In this document: piece after piece, positions 1 to 5,151 of the stretch
How the letters are laid out: every line of letters starts with the position of its first letter
Numbering within the stretch: position 1 is the stretch's first letter
Source of the DNA: JAFGKM01 sp964403465
Lineage (GTDB): Bacteria > Ratteibacteria > UBA8468 > B48-G9 > JAFGKM01
Assembly: GCA_964403465.1 (NCBI GenBank)
Contig: CAYOFY010000094.1
Coordinates: 1-5,151 of the forward strand
Reading direction: 5' to 3'
DNA: 5,151 nt
The notes under the pieces: generated by a model
Database searches by the model: none
The model's input: the letters and a program-made list of their open reading frames with translations, nothing else
What the model was told of the DNA's origin: nothing
Program-made: the position numbers and the translations under genes

Positions 1-40
1 CCCCGCATGTATTTTCTTACATAAACAAATTTTCCTCCGC

Positions 41-69
41 TTGAAAAAACTGTCATGTACATGTATAAT
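41..69 (+). promoter_or_regulatory. Housekeeping sigma (sigma-70 type) promoter of the ATPase B-D pair
   Basis: The -35 box TTGAAA (41-46) and a perfect -10 box TATAAT (64-69) are separated by exactly 17 nt. Transcription would be expected to start about 6-8 nt after the -10 box, at roughly 75-77, which is directly against the ATG at 78. The mRNA would therefore be leaderless or carry only 1-3 nt of leader, in keeping with the absence of a Shine-Dalgarno site. The boxes are seen directly; activity and the start point are inferred. An archaeal reading fits less well, because no TATA-like element lies about 26 nt before the ATG. Confidence 0.7.
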
Positions 70-73
70 ACAT
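54..73. promoter_or_regulatory. Nested palindromes over the -10 region, possible operator
   Basis: Two overlapping inverted repeats lie here. CATGTACATG (54-63) is a perfect 10-bp palindrome in the promoter spacer. ATGTAT-A-ATACAT (61-73) is a 6+6 inverted repeat with a 1-nt centre that covers the -10 box. A dimeric repressor bound here would block the promoter, but no regulator is identified. Part of the symmetry could follow by chance from the AT-rich -10 box, so the operator role is only a suggestion. Confidence 0.3.
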
Positions 74-77
74 CCCA

Positions 78-1487
78 ATGGAAAAAACGCTGCATCCTCT
101 CCGGGAATACGAGAGTATAAGCAATATCTCTGGTCCCCTGATGCTCATTGAAGGAGTTGAAGGGGCAGGATACGGTGAGCTCGTTGAGATAATACCCAGC
201 GGCGGGAAAAGACGTCTCGGAAGAATACTTGAGGTCCACCGTGATAATGCCCTTGTTCAGGTTTTTGAAGGAACATCGGGACTGAATATTTCAACGACAA
301 AAATCAGGTTTACGGGTAAGGGTATAAATTTTGGAGTCTCACCCGGCATACTCGGGAGGGTTTTTACCGGCCTCGGGGAGATCCGGGACGGCTCCGCGGA
401 GATAATACCAAAGAAATATCTTAACATAAACGGGTATCCCATAAACCCCACGAGGCGCGATTATCCTTCGGAGTTCATACAGACAGGTCTATCGGCCATA
501 GACGGATTAAACAGTCTTGTCAGGGGGCAGAAACTCCCGATATTCTCAGGGTCAGGTCTGCCTCACAACATTCTGGCCACCCAGATAGTGAAGCAGGCAA
601 AAATACCTTCGGAAAAACAGGATACAAAGTTTGCCATTGTGTTTGCGGCTATGGGAATAACATTTGAAGAAGCCGAGTTCTTCCAGAAGGAGTTCAGGGA
701 AGCGGGCGCTATAGAAAGATGCGTCATCTTCATCAATCTTGCAGACGAACCTGCGATAGAACGTATTGCGACGCCCAGGGTAGCCCTTACCGCATCCGAG
801 TACCTTGCCTTTGAACTCGGTATGCACGTGGTGACAATCCTCACGGATATGACAAACTATGCCGAGGCCTTGAGGGAAATTTCCGCGGCACGAAACGAGA
901 TACCCGGCAGGCGGGGTTATCCTTCATATCTCTATACCGACCTGTCAACAATATACGAACGTGCAGGCAGAATAAAAGGCAGGCAGGGCTCTATCACGCA
1001 GATTCCAATTCTGACGATGCCCGAGGATGACAAAACGCATCCTATCCCTGACCTCACCGGTTACATAACCGAGGGTCAGATAATATTTTCAAGGCAGTTG
1101 CACCTGAAGGGTGTCTATCCACCTATTGATATTCTCACATCGCTGTCAAGGTTACGGGACAAGGGAATAGGTGCTGATACCAGAACAGGGAAGGAATTGA
1201 CGCGTGACGACCATCCGTCCATCGCAAGCCAGCTGTTTGCTTCCTATGCCAGGGGCAAAGAGGCCGAAGAACTTGCCGTCGTGCTGGGAGAGGCATCCCT
1301 CACCGAAACTGACGTTGCGCATCTTGAATTTTCAAGGAGGATGGAGCAGGAGTTCATATCCCAGCGCACGGACGAGGAGAGAAGCATCAGGCAGACTCTT
1401 GATATCGCATGGAAACTTCTCAGGACACTCCCTGAGAGCGAAGTCAAGAGAATACATCCCAAGATAATGGAGAAATACTGGAAATAA
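78..1487 (+). CDS. atpB: V/A-type ATP synthase (ATPase) subunit B
   Basis: This is the non-catalytic nucleotide-binding subunit of the soluble V1/A1 head, which alternates with catalytic subunit A in the A3B3 ring at the cytoplasmic face of the membrane. The 469 residues match the usual family length (about 460-480). The N-terminal beta-barrel runs from about 11 to 80, with EYESISNISGPL at 10-21. The P-loop position reads FSGSGLPHN (156-164) and lacks the GKT motif, as expected for B rather than A. Other family blocks are FAAMGIT (189-195), LTDMTNYAEALREISAAR (255-272), GRRGYPSYLYTDLSTIYERAG (277-297) and SLSRL (355-359), whose R358 corresponds to the known arginine finger. The start is forced: in frame, TAA lies at 66-68 and the next ATG falls inside the conserved ISGPLM block. 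No Shine-Dalgarno site is present. Residues 366-376 look about 6 residues longer than in familiar homologues such as the Thermus subunit. Subunit D follows after 1 nt. The two subunits here do not show whether H+ or Na+ is the coupling ion. Confidence 0.97.
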   Translation: MEKTLHPLREYESISNISGPLMLIEGVEGAGYGELVEIIPSGGKRRLGRILEVHRDNALVQVFEGTSGLNISTTKIRFTGKGINFGVSPGILGRVFTGLGEIRDGSAEIIPKKYLNINGYPINPTRRDYPSEFIQTGLSAIDGLNSLVRGQKLPIFSGSGLPHNILATQIVKQAKIPSEKQDTKFAIVFAAMGITFEEAEFFQKEFREAGAIERCVIFINLADEPAIERIATPRVALTASEYLAFELGMHVVTILTDMTNYAEALREISAARNEIPGRRGYPSYLYTDLSTIYERAGRIKGRQGSITQIPILTMPEDDKTHPIPDLTGYITEGQIIFSRQLHLKGVYPPIDILTSLSRLRDKGIGADTRTGKELTRDDHPSIASQLFASYARGKEAEELAVVLGEASLTETDVAHLEFSRRMEQEFISQRTDEERSIRQTLDIAWKLLRTLPESEVKRIHPKIMEKYWK

Positions 1488-1488
1488 T

Positions 1489-2100
1489 ATGAAAATTAGG
1501 GTCAATCCTACGAGGATGGAATTGCTGAAACTGAGGAAACGGGTACAACTCGCAAAAAGGGGACACAAACTCCTTAAAGACAAGGAGGAACAGCTGCTTA
1601 TTGAGTTCAGGACGCTTGTAGAAGATGTCAGGGCATCAAGAAAATCCATCGAGAAGGATTTGTATGATTTTTATATGCAGATCCTGAAATTCAGGGGCAT
1701 CCTTGATGAAAAAACATGGAAGGATATGATTGAAAGGAGGTCTTTCAAAACTTCCTTTTCCGAGCGGACAGTACGAACATTCAATATACCGGTATTTGAA
1801 ATCAGCCTGCTGACTTCTCCGGAAAGAATTCCGGTGGATTACACGGCAAGTCCCTGCCTCTACCAGTTGCTGGGAAATGGAAAGAAAACGATGCAGCAAC
1901 TTCTCAAACTATCCTTTCTTGAAAATAAGCTCATAAGTTTCGCCTACGAAATTGAACGCACAAGAAGAAGGGTAAACGCCCTTGAATACGTACTGATACC
2001 CAACCTTGAAGAAACCATAAAGTTCATTACCTTCAAACTCAACGAAAATGAACGGACATCTCTCGTGATGCTGAAGCACATTCAGCTTGTGCGAGAATAG
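1489..2100 (+). CDS. atpD: V/A-type ATP synthase subunit D (central rotor shaft)
   Basis: Subunit D forms the central shaft that turns inside the A3B3 head and couples ATP chemistry to the membrane ring, playing the role of F-ATPase gamma. The 203 residues are typical (about 200-225). The N-terminal helix carries the family block NPTRMELLKLRKRVQLAKRG (6-25) followed by HKLLKDKEE (26-34). The C-terminal helix carries EIERTRRRVNALEYVLIPNL (154-173) and TFKLNENER (181-189). These two long helices form the antiparallel coiled coil of the shaft, and the middle part (about 75-135) is the more variable globular section, as is usual. The ATG lies 1 nt after the subunit B stop; only a weak GGA (1480-1482) precedes it, so translation probably depends on coupling to subunit B. 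It is the last ATPase gene on this strand, as in the A-B-D order of Thermus and many archaea. Confidence 0.95.
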   Translation: MKIRVNPTRMELLKLRKRVQLAKRGHKLLKDKEEQLLIEFRTLVEDVRASRKSIEKDLYDFYMQILKFRGILDEKTWKDMIERRSFKTSFSERTVRTFNIPVFEISLLTSPERIPVDYTASPCLYQLLGNGKKTMQQLLKLSFLENKLISFAYEIERTRRRVNALEYVLIPNLEETIKFITFKLNENERTSLVMLKHIQLVRE

Positions 2101-2112
2101 GAACTCATTCTC
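2093..2112. other. Small hairpin spanning both stop codons of the convergent genes
   Basis: GAGAAT (2093-2098) can pair with ATTCTC (2107-2112) around an 8-nt loop. The element contains the TAG of subunit D (2098-2100) and the TGA of the FAH-family gene (2105-2107 on the - strand). The stem is only 6 bp and AT-rich, and neither strand shows a T-run after it, so it is not a convincing intrinsic terminator. It may reflect only that both proteins end in Arg-Glu. Confidence 0.3.
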
Positions 2113-2905
2113 TACCGACTGTATTCCTGAGAACGCCGACCTTCTCTATCTCAATCTCAACCGTGTCTCCTTCCCTCAGAAACACCTGTGGCTGCCTCGC
2201 GAATCCCACACCGGAAGGAGTTCCCGTCATGATCAGCGTGCCGGGCATGAGCGTCATCTGTCTTGAAAGGTATGCCACAACCTTCTGGACGCCAAATATC
2301 ATGTCTGATGTACTGGAATCCTGCATTACGCTGCCGTTCACCCTTGACTGTATCCTCAGGCTGTCCGGATTTATGTCCGTTGCCACGTACGGGCCCACGG
2401 GTGCAAATGTGTCAAAGGATTTTGCCCTCGCCCACTGTTTGTCAATCTTCATCTGGCAATCCCTGGCGCTCACATCGTTTCCGCATGTATAGCCGAGAAT
2501 ATATTCAGCAGCTTCTTCCTCAGGAATGTTTCTTCCGCGCTTACCCATGACTATGGTCAGTTCTGCCTCATAGTCAACGAAATCTGGAGCCTCGGCAGGC
2601 AGAATAATCCGCTGGAGATGACCTGTCAGGGAAGTGACTGATTTCAGGAAGATAACCGGCGCGGGCGGAAGGTCCATCCTGCTTTCCCTGGCGTGTTCGC
2701 GGTAATTCAGCCCCAGGGCAATAATATTTGGAGTATCCACAGGAGGCAGAAACTTACTGACATCGGTTACGTGAACACTTGCTCCTGTTTTTTCAATCTT
2801 TCCGTCCAGCGGAGAGTTCCTGATTATATGTATATCGTTACCCTCAAGGATGCCGTAACTCCCCTTTCCGTCCAGTCCATCTGCAACAATCCTTGCATAT
2901 TTCAT
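2105..2905 (-). CDS. Fumarylacetoacetate hydrolase (FAH) family protein
   Basis: A 266-residue member of the FAH superfamily, whose members are Mg2+/Mn2+-dependent cytoplasmic enzymes that cleave or isomerise beta-diketo or 2-oxo acids (hydroxymuconate-type isomerases, acylpyruvate hydrolases, oxaloacetate decarboxylases). An N-terminal lead of about 55 residues precedes the catalytic fold. GLNYREHARE (65-74) holds the likely His71-Glu74 pair. DYEAELT (111-117) supplies metal ligands Glu113 and Glu115, and GNDVSARD (142-149) supplies Asp144. KSFDTFAPVGP (162-172) and TGTPSGVG (227-234) complete the active-site rim. All expected ligands are present, so the enzyme is probably active, but the substrate cannot be assigned from sequence. 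The ATG lies 27 nt after the dnaK stop with only a weak ribosome site, so the gene is likely co-transcribed with dnaK. No aromatic-catabolism genes are visible. The stop is 4 nt from that of convergent subunit D. Confidence 0.95.
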   Translation of the reverse strand: MKYARIVADGLDGKGSYGILEGNDIHIIRNSPLDGKIEKTGASVHVTDVSKFLPPVDTPNIIALGLNYREHARESRMDLPPAPVIFLKSVTSLTGHLQRIILPAEAPDFVDYEAELTIVMGKRGRNIPEEEAAEYILGYTCGNDVSARDCQMKIDKQWARAKSFDTFAPVGPYVATDINPDSLRIQSRVNGSVMQDSSTSDMIFGVQKVVAYLSRQMTLMPGTLIMTGTPSGVGFARQPQVFLREGDTVEIEIEKVGVLRNTVGRE

Positions 2906-2932
2906 TCTTTTACCGTGATGTATTGTCAGGTG

Positions 2933-4840
2933 CTACTTCCTGTCCTGCTGGTCATCAACCTCTTTGTATTCGGCATCCACCACCTTGTCTCTCTCAGTTT
3001 TCTTCTCTTCGCCCTGCCCTGGCTCCTGTCCCTGACCCTGCTGTGACTCTCCACCGGGCTGCTTCTCCGCCTGTTGCGCCTGCTGATAGATGATCTGTGC
3101 AATCTTGTGCGACGCTTCCTGCAACTCTTCCATACCGCGTTTTATGCTTTCCACATCCTTCTGTTCCGCTTTTATTAATTTCTCCAGGGCATCTATCTTT
3201 TCCTGTATCTCCTTCTTTTCCTGTTCGCTAACCTTGTCGCCGTGCTCCTTCAGCGTCTTCTTGACTGTATACACGAGGGAATCCGCCTGATTCACGGTCT
3301 CAATTATTTCCTTCTGCCTCTTATCCTCTTCCGCGTACTGTTCTGCCTGCTTGATCATCCTGTCTATTTCTTCCTTTGAAAGCTTCTTGGATGCCGTTAT
3401 CTTGATGGACTGCTCCTTACCCGTGCCCTTATCCTTTGCCGTAACGTGAATAATTCCGTTTGTATCTATGTCAAAGGATACCTCTATCTGGGGAATACCC
3501 CTGGGAGCCGGAGGAATACCCACGAGATGAAAATTTCCAAGGCTGAGATTATCCCTTGCCATCTGCCTCTCACCCTGCAGCACGTTGATTTCAACGGACG
3601 TCTGGTCATCGCCAGCGGTTGAGAAAATCTGGCTTTTCTTGACGGGTATCGTGGTATTCCTGTCTATAATTCTTGTGAATACCCCGCCGACAGTCTCAAC
3701 GCCGAGAGAAAGGGGGGTAACATCCAGCAGCAGTATATCCTTGTCCTTCATATCGCCGCTGAGAATTGCTCCCTGTATTGCAGCACCTATTGAGACGCAC
3801 TCCATCGGGTCAACCCCTCTCTCAGGTTTTACCCCTATGAAATCTTCCACAAACTTCTGCACCGACGGCATTCTGGTAGGACCGCCAACAAGTATCACCT
3901 TGCTCATCTCGGACGTCTTCAGTTTTGCGTCTTCTATCGCTTTTCTGACAGGTTCCCTGCACCTGTCAATTATGGGAGCAATCAACTCTTCCAGTTTTGC
4001 CCTTCTTATCTTCATCTGGAGATGCCTGGGTCCATTCTGGTCAGCGGTTATAAAAGGCAGGCTGATTTCAGTTTCAACCGTGGATGAAAGTTCTATCTTC
4101 GCCTTCTCCGCGGATTCCCGTATCCTTTGCATCGCCATCCTGTCCTTGCTCACGTCAATCCCTGATTCCTTCTTGAATTCCCCGACTATGTAATTTATGA
4201 GCGTCTCGTCCATGTCCGTGCCGCCGAGTTGCGTATCTCCGTGAGTGGAAAGCACCTTGAAAACACCGCTCATCATCTCCATTATCGTTACGTCAAGAGT
4301 CCCTGCGCCGAAGTCAAAAACAAGTATCTTCATTTCGGCTTCAAGCTTATCCAGCCCGAAAGCGAAAGAAGCGGCCGTGGGTTCGTTTATGAGCCGCACG
4401 ACCTCAAGTCCCGCAATCGTTCCGGCGTCTTTTGTCGCCTGCCTCTGGTTGTCGTTGAAATACGCGGGCACCGTGATAACCGCCTTCTTCACCGGCTGGC
4501 CAAGATAGGACTCCGTATCTTTCTTTATCTTCTGTAGAATGTAAGCCAAGATTTGCTGCGGGGTGTAGGACTTGCCGTAGATGCTGTATTTATAATCTGT
4601 CCCCATTTTCCTTTTTGCGGCAAAAACGGTTCCTTCGGGGTTGACCGCCGCCTGTCTCCTTGCCGGCTCGCCCACCAGGACCTGCCCATCCTTTGTGAAA
4701 GCCACGTAAGACGGGAATGCTTTCCCGCCGACTATCGTAGTCCCTTCGGCGCTCGGTATAATGACGGTTTTTCCCGCCTCCATAACAGCGGCCGAGGAGT
4801 TGCTTGTACCTAAATCAATACCAATTATTTTTTCTGCCAT
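2933..4840 (-). CDS. dnaK: Molecular chaperone DnaK (Hsp70)
   Basis: The ATP-driven cytoplasmic Hsp70 chaperone binds exposed hydrophobic segments of proteins and works with DnaJ and GrpE. It is full length at 635 residues. The nucleotide-binding domain (about 1-375) carries IGIDLGTSNS (6-15), Lys76 in AAKRKMG, VPAYFND (124-130), INEPTAAS (151-158), DFGAGTLDVTI (176-186), LGGTDMD (205-211, with Thr203 two residues before) and LVGGPTRMPSVQ (317-328). The linker is DILLLDVTPLSLGVET (368-383). The substrate-binding beta domain runs to about 500 and the helical lid to about 595. A disordered tail rich in Gln, Gly and Glu ends with the usual VVDAEYKEVDD motif (620-630). Residues 81-96 are about 24 shorter than in E. 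coli DnaK, the no-insert state of archaeal and Gram-positive proteins. Ala179 replaces the usual middle glycine of the GGGT loop. The start has a strong Shine-Dalgarno site. No grpE or dnaJ is adjacent. Confidence 0.99.
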   Translation of the reverse strand: MAEKIIGIDLGTSNSSAAVMEAGKTVIIPSAEGTTIVGGKAFPSYVAFTKDGQVLVGEPARRQAAVNPEGTVFAAKRKMGTDYKYSIYGKSYTPQQILAYILQKIKKDTESYLGQPVKKAVITVPAYFNDNQRQATKDAGTIAGLEVVRLINEPTAASFAFGLDKLEAEMKILVFDFGAGTLDVTIMEMMSGVFKVLSTHGDTQLGGTDMDETLINYIVGEFKKESGIDVSKDRMAMQRIRESAEKAKIELSSTVETEISLPFITADQNGPRHLQMKIRRAKLEELIAPIIDRCREPVRKAIEDAKLKTSEMSKVILVGGPTRMPSVQKFVEDFIGVKPERGVDPMECVSIGAAIQGAILSGDMKDKDILLLDVTPLSLGVETVGGVFTRIIDRNTTIPVKKSQIFSTAGDDQTSVEINVLQGERQMARDNLSLGNFHLVGIPPAPRGIPQIEVSFDIDTNGIIHVTAKDKGTGKEQSIKITASKKLSKEEIDRMIKQAEQYAEEDKRQKEIIETVNQADSLVYTVKKTLKEHGDKVSEQEKKEIQEKIDALEKLIKAEQKDVESIKRGMEELQEASHKIAQIIYQQAQQAEKQPGGESQQGQGQEPGQGEEKKTERDKVVDAEYKEVDDQQDRK

Positions 4841-4847
4841 TTCGTTG

Positions 4848-4853
4848 CCCTCC
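4848..4853 (-). promoter_or_regulatory. Ribosome binding site of dnaK
   Basis: On the - strand, GGAGGG lies 7 nt before the ATG at 4840. This is a near-ideal Shine-Dalgarno site and supports both the chosen dnaK start and a bacterial host. It contrasts with the three other genes of the window, which have weak sites or none. Confidence 0.85.
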
Positions 4854-4861
4854 GTTGTATT

Positions 4862-4890
4862 TTAATAATATTTAGATGAGACTCCTTCAA
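4862..4890 (-). promoter_or_regulatory. Possible dnaK promoter (weak match)
   Basis: On the - strand, TTGAAG (4890-4885) and TATTAA (4867-4862) lie 17 nt apart, each a 4-5 of 6 match to sigma-70 boxes, in an AT-rich stretch just before dnaK. The start point would fall near 4855 and leave a leader of about 15 nt that still contains the ribosome site. No CIRCE operator (TTAGCACTC-N9-GAGTGCTAA) and no well-spaced sigma-32 heat-shock promoter is visible, so heat control by HrcA or RpoH is not shown. AT-rich DNA gives such matches by chance. Confidence 0.3.
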
Positions 4891-5038
4891 AGAAGTTACA
4901 ATTATCAAATCTAAAATCTCAAGCCCCCTATTGCTCCCCTTAGTCTTCCACTCCGAACCGGGAATCGCGGGTAAATACTTTCCCCTCCATCCCTTTTGAC
5001 CCCTCGGTTCTCGCCCTTCACCACTGCGTCCCGCTTTT

Positions 5039-5066
5039 ACTAATCACTAACCACTAATCACTATCC
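5039..5066. repeat. Degenerate heptamer tandem repeat, four copies
   Basis: Four consecutive 7-nt units read ACTAATC (5039), ACTAACC (5046), ACTAATC (5053) and ACTATCC (5060), and a partial fifth unit ACT begins at 5067. On the - strand the unit reads GATTAGT/GGTTAGT. The copies differ at only one or two positions, so this is a genuine short tandem array and not general low complexity. Short tandemly repeated heptamers are known between genes in some bacteria, such as the STRR repeats of cyanobacteria. No function is implied. Confidence 0.8.
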
Positions 5067-5080
5067 ACTCTCTTTAACGT

Positions 5081-5125
5081 GGGCGGTGCAGGATTTGGCG
5101 CCCTCGCATCCCGATACTGCTCGGG
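5081..5125. repeat. GC-rich segment with two short inverted repeats
   Basis: GGGCG (5081-5085) can pair with CGCCC (5099-5103) across 13 nt, and CCCGA (5110-5114) can pair with TCGGG (5121-5125) across 6 nt. Neither stem is followed by a T-run on either strand, so terminators are unlikely. The GC content and paired structure contrast with the flanking DNA and would fit a REP-like dispersed repeat or the edge of a structured element cut by the window end. That identity is a guess. Confidence 0.35.
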
Positions 5126-5151
5126 TCGGCCACTTCCCGTCTTAGCAAAGC

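Larger units (their letters stand above)
4841..5151. other. Non-coding region upstream of dnaK
   Basis: No supportable gene is present in these 311 nt. Next to dnaK (4854-4920) the DNA is AT-rich and probably holds its promoter. From 4921 to 5040 the + strand is pyrimidine-rich (about 70% C+T by my count), with recurring CCCCT and CCCTT runs. A heptamer tandem repeat follows at 5039-5066, and then a GC-rich segment with two short inverted repeats runs to the window edge. No tRNA, rRNA or clear terminator was recognised. The segment has the look of degenerate intergenic repeat DNA. Confidence 0.6.

Noticed and set aside
45..60. Archaeal TATA box for a leaderless archaeal transcript
   Set aside because: The region about 26 nt before the ATG has no TATA-like run, whereas the bacterial -35/-10 pair fits almost perfectly.
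552..844. Two open frames of 91-93 codons on the - strand, opposite ATPase subunit B
   Set aside because: They overlap each other and sit inside conserved coding sequence, with no independent sign of coding.
1332..1341. Strong Shine-Dalgarno-like AAGGAGG next to an ATG inside subunit B
   Set aside because: The spacing to the ATG is zero and the position is deep inside conserved coding sequence (residues 419-421), so it is codon content and not a start.
2163..2550. Open frames on the + strand opposite the FAH-family gene
   Set aside because: The - strand protein holds all catalytic motifs of its family; the + strand frames resemble nothing and are shadows.
3585..4193. 202-codon open frame on the + strand, opposite dnaK
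   Set aside because: It lies wholly antisense to a well-conserved chaperone gene, shows no recognisable family, and is explained by the codon pattern of dnaK. Long antisense frames opposite Hsp70 genes are a known artefact.
4841..4920. CIRCE/HrcA operator or sigma-32 promoter for dnaK
   Set aside because: No TTAGCACTC inverted repeat is present, and the only heat-shock-like -35 and -10 pieces are about 5 nt apart, far too close.
5039..5070. CRISPR array
   Set aside because: The units are 7 nt and directly adjacent with no spacers, so this is a simple tandem repeat.
5074..5151. 25-codon frame on the - strand entering from the window edge (ends at TAA, 5076-5074)
   Set aside because: Too short to judge, coincides with stem-forming repeat-like DNA, and lacks a recognisable protein motif. 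It could be the tail of a gene only if the sequence beyond the edge supports it.

Overview
The window holds four intact genes in two convergent pairs, and it looks like a housekeeping stretch of a bacterial genome. On the + strand lie V/A-type ATPase subunits B (78-1487) and D (1489-2100). On the - strand, read from right to left, lie dnaK (4840-2933) and a fumarylacetoacetate hydrolase (FAH) family gene (2905-2105). The two pairs meet tail to tail with only 4 nt between stop codons. The two outer margins, 1-77 and 4841-5151, are non-coding as far as I can see.

Organism: the promoter before the B gene has near-consensus bacterial -35 and -10 boxes at exactly 17 nt spacing, and dnaK has a strong Shine-Dalgarno site. 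Both point to a bacterium rather than an archaeon. However, the ATPase is of the V/A type and DnaK lacks the large insert found in the N-terminal domain of proteobacterial DnaK, so it resembles archaeal and Gram-positive forms. GC content is moderate (roughly half by eye). Subunit D directly after B matches the A-B-D order known from Thermus and archaeal operons. The right margin carries a degenerate heptamer tandem repeat in pyrimidine-rich spacer DNA. I infer an uncultured or less-studied bacterial lineage that uses a V-type ATPase (Planctomycetota, Omnitrophota or Nitrospirota-like groups would be candidates), but I cannot fix the phylum from this window.

How the genes work together: B and D are partners in the soluble V1 head and central stalk of the rotary ATPase, and the 1-nt gap between them indicates co-transcription. 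DnaK is the general Hsp70 chaperone. The FAH gene follows it by 27 nt on the same strand and is probably read through from it, but no functional link is evident. The neighbouring subunit A gene, the membrane subunits, grpE and dnaJ are not in the window.

The points most worth a second look are: a promoter so close to the B start codon that the mRNA must be essentially leaderless, with nested palindromes over the -10 box; a hairpin holding both stop codons of the convergent genes; an altered phosphate-loop glycine in DnaK; and the heptamer repeat plus stem-forming segment at the right edge. I found no previously undescribed multi-gene system here.
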